DNA from: Isochrysis galbana
Taxonomy: Eukaryota; Haptophyta; Isochrysidales; Isochrysidaceae
Length of the DNA stretch: 64,000 nucleotides
Assembly: GCA_018136815.1 (NCBI GenBank)
Contig: CM030933.1
Span: 6,053,137 to 6,117,136 of the forward strand
Direction of reading: 5' to 3'
Shown: piece after piece, positions 62,034 to 64,000 of the stretch
How positions within the stretch are numbered: the stretch's first letter is position 1
How the letters are laid out: each line of letters starts with the position of its first letter
Made by a program: the position numbers and the translations under genes
Notes under the pieces: model-generated
What the model saw: the letters and a program-made list of their open reading frames with translations, nothing else
Databases searched by the model: none
What the model was told of the DNA's origin: nothing

Positions 62034-63595
62034 ATGCCGAAACGGCGTGGCAGAGCGAAGTCGCTCGATCACCAGCCTACTTCCTCCGCTTCGTGCGAGC
62101 TCAACACTACGCGCATCGACGAGGTGCTCCGCTCGCTTCCTTCCTATTTCCTGCGGCACTGGCCCGAGCGCTCGGTCGGCTTCCGCCAGATGCTACAGAC
62201 TTATGATTCACTCGCCGGGTGGGGCCGTACGCGCTTCCAGATTGTGGACGGCAAGCTGTACTACCCTAATTTGAAACACAATACCTTCGGCTGCGTGCTT
62301 CGACGCACGCCCATCCTCGCGTGGGCTCTATTGCAAACGTTGGACCGGCACAACATCTCTGATGTTGACATCCCTGTCAACTGCCGAGACACGCCCGGAA
62401 CTCCAATCAACCAGCGTCTAATGCGCAGCTCCGGAAGTCCACCCCTGTCTTTCTCTTATACCACTGCCGCTGGCTACGCCGACATCCCTCTCCCGGATTT
62501 TACGTACTGGGTGAGCTCCTTGATTAGTGCAGACTTTTTCGCGCGCCCCGCCTCTGCTCATGCCGGCTCAAACGCGCCAAACTTCCCATGTGCCGTGCTC
62601 CACAGGGATTACCATACGCGAATATGGTGCCTTGGGAAGCCTGGCTTGCATCCACCGTCTTCACAGCAACGAATGAGGGCAGCGATCATCCATCTAGGGA
62701 CGGTGCGGGGTATACAGGGTCCATTGTCGGGACGAAAGACACTCACTTCGGGCACGGGAGCGCACTATCGTTCAAACGAGATCAAATGATCTGGGTGGGT
62801 TCACCGACAAATCCCTTGCGTGAAGCTTTCCAAAAGTGTGCTGGGTCGACGTTCGGCGCTCGCCTGGTGCATCGCATGCCAAATAAAGAGCAGATGCACA
62901 CACTCGCTTGGCGATGTCCACCTGGGAAAAGCGCATTCATTGCAGGGGCGTGGCGTGAACCCTGTCAGGCCAAACCTGAAGGTTGGACTCCTCTCGAGGA
63001 GCAATGCAAATATCGTTACATTCTTCATCTGCCCGGCATCTCCGACTGGCTCGAGCACTTCAAGCACCAGCTTGCATGCGGATCGGTGAACATTTTCATT
63101 GGGAGACGACCGCGACACAAGGCAGCCTTTGCCACCGAAAAGTTGAAGCCTCCGATATCTTTTGAGCATTACGATTTCACGGGCCCGCTACTGCAAGAAG
63201 GTGAGACTTATCTATTTGTTCCAGCGACAGCCTCGACTGTATGCGAACGGCTGCAGGCGACCATCGCGCAGCTTGAGCAAGTTCCACTTCGTGCTGAGTG
63301 TGTTGCCCGACGTGGCCAAGAACTAGCCGCTTCCTTGAGCATGCCACGCGTATACACCTACCTGGCGGAGGTTCTGAACGAGGCTTCAAGACGGCAAAAG
63401 CCAGAGGTTGCGAGGCGCGTTGTTGCCAAGGAGAACTCACGCCTTGTAACAAAGGCTAATTTTTTTTCTTTTGTACCATCGGCGAAACGCCCTTGGATGG
63501 AGCATGTCTTCGTGCCATGGCATGCAAATGCATTTAATGCGACTCCATTGATCCCACCACGTGGGGAAGAGACAGCTTCTGGCCTATTTCACTGA
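62034..63595 (+). CDS. Glycosyltransferase family 90 (CAP10 domain) protein
   Basis: GT90 enzymes transfer glucose, xylose or related sugars to proteins or polysaccharides, usually in the ER or Golgi. Two exons, 62034-62510 and 62606-63595, join in phase 0 across a 95-bp GT-AG intron to give 488 residues. Exon 1 ends ADIPLPDFTYW, the conserved (F/I)PD(W/F)x(F/Y)W. Exon 2 starts GLPYANMVPWEAWLAS, the PW block. IWVGSPTNPLREAFQ corresponds to the RGS....R motif, with Val-Gly in place of Arg-Gly. YRYILHLPGISDWLEHFKHQ followed by LACGSVNIFI is the YKY....G....R(L/F)K.LL.CGS nucleotide-sugar motif. FTGPLLQEGETYLFVP is the region before the last helices. A signal anchor is not obvious in the N-terminal MPKRRGRAKSLD sequence. 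Confidence 0.85.
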
Positions 63596-64000
63596 ACACG
63601 CAGCATCCAGCTTGTTTTAACGTATAGCCAATGAAGGCAGACTACCTCGATGCAGAGCGAGTTTCAGGCTTGCGCTTCGACAGTTTCTCGTGCCTATAGT
63701 AGTAATAGGTATTTTAATATGTAGTAGTAATATCCAATAAACGCAGTGTTCCAACTGTAATTTAGACGTATTCACGCTTGGGGGAGGCGCCTCGAGCCCT
63801 CCCCCTCAGGCTCCAACTCCCCTCCAGCGGGCCGCCTGTCGGTCACGCTCATACTCGATACCACTGCCACTTGGCATGAGCTGAGCCCTGCGCACCAATC
63901 TACAGCATCTAGCCCAGGACCCCCCGCTAGAGCACGAGCCGCGAGCCGCACTCCCACGCCCACACAGGCTTGCCCTCGAGCTGACTCCCGCTCCCGCCCC
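63596..64000. other. Right-hand end, no gene recognised
   Basis: AT-rich to about 63770, then GC-rich. A 63-residue minus-strand frame at 63772-63963 has no features. Confidence 0.45.

Overview
This is GC-rich eukaryotic nuclear DNA. The genes have small GT-AG introns (about 95-290 bp), and no rRNA, tRNA, CRISPR or operon structure is visible. The gene set fits a unicellular alga or related protist: mitochondrial glycine cleavage H protein, cytochrome c heme lyase, HIF-type prolyl hydroxylase, GT90 glycosyltransferase, long-chain acyl-CoA synthetase and an ACOT9-like thioesterase. Scattered TTAGGG repeats and the density of DNA transposons and LINEs would suit a haptophyte, but that assignment is weak and inferential.

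Layout. 0-5 kb: 3' part of a TBC1D19-like Rab-GAP gene, a repeat block, then a complete four-exon H-protein gene. 5-11 kb: a small unknown gene, a frameshifted cytochrome b561 fragment, repeats and a low-complexity protein gene. 11.6-14.9 kb: a single-exon Sen1/UPF1-type SF1 helicase. 15-20.7 kb: nested repeats with a three-exon heme lyase gene between them. 20.7-22.5 kb: a cupin_8/JmjC-type oxygenase. 22.7-26.6 kb: repeats including a 120-bp CT microsatellite and an SLX1-like GIY-YIG ORF bounded by 74-bp direct repeats. 26.8-28.1 kb: a secreted lactone-oxidase-like flavoprotein. 28.5-34.7 kb: a hAT N-terminal relic with a tandemly duplicated 3' end, and repeats. 34.7-44 kb: three minus-strand genes (thioesterase, SLC25 carrier, prolyl hydroxylase) separated by repeats. 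44-47 kb: copia relic and repeats. 47.1-49.2 kb: a secreted, membrane-anchored 2-oxoglutarate oxygenase-DOMON fusion. 49.9-53.3 kb: a decayed LINE interrupted by a hAT element with intact termini and target duplication. 53.9-64 kb: acyl-CoA synthetase, nucleoside hydrolase, a disordered unknown protein and a GT90 enzyme.

The genes are housekeeping or accessory genes without an evident shared pathway. Two loose themes appear: mitochondrial functions (H protein, heme lyase) and Fe(II)/2-oxoglutarate oxygenases (three in 27 kb). Roughly half of the window is interspersed repeats. Several unrelated-looking repeat families begin with an AT-rich palindrome of variable sequence followed within a few bases by an ATG. 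This structure-conserved, sequence-variable terminus and the GIY-YIG cassette are the most unusual signals.
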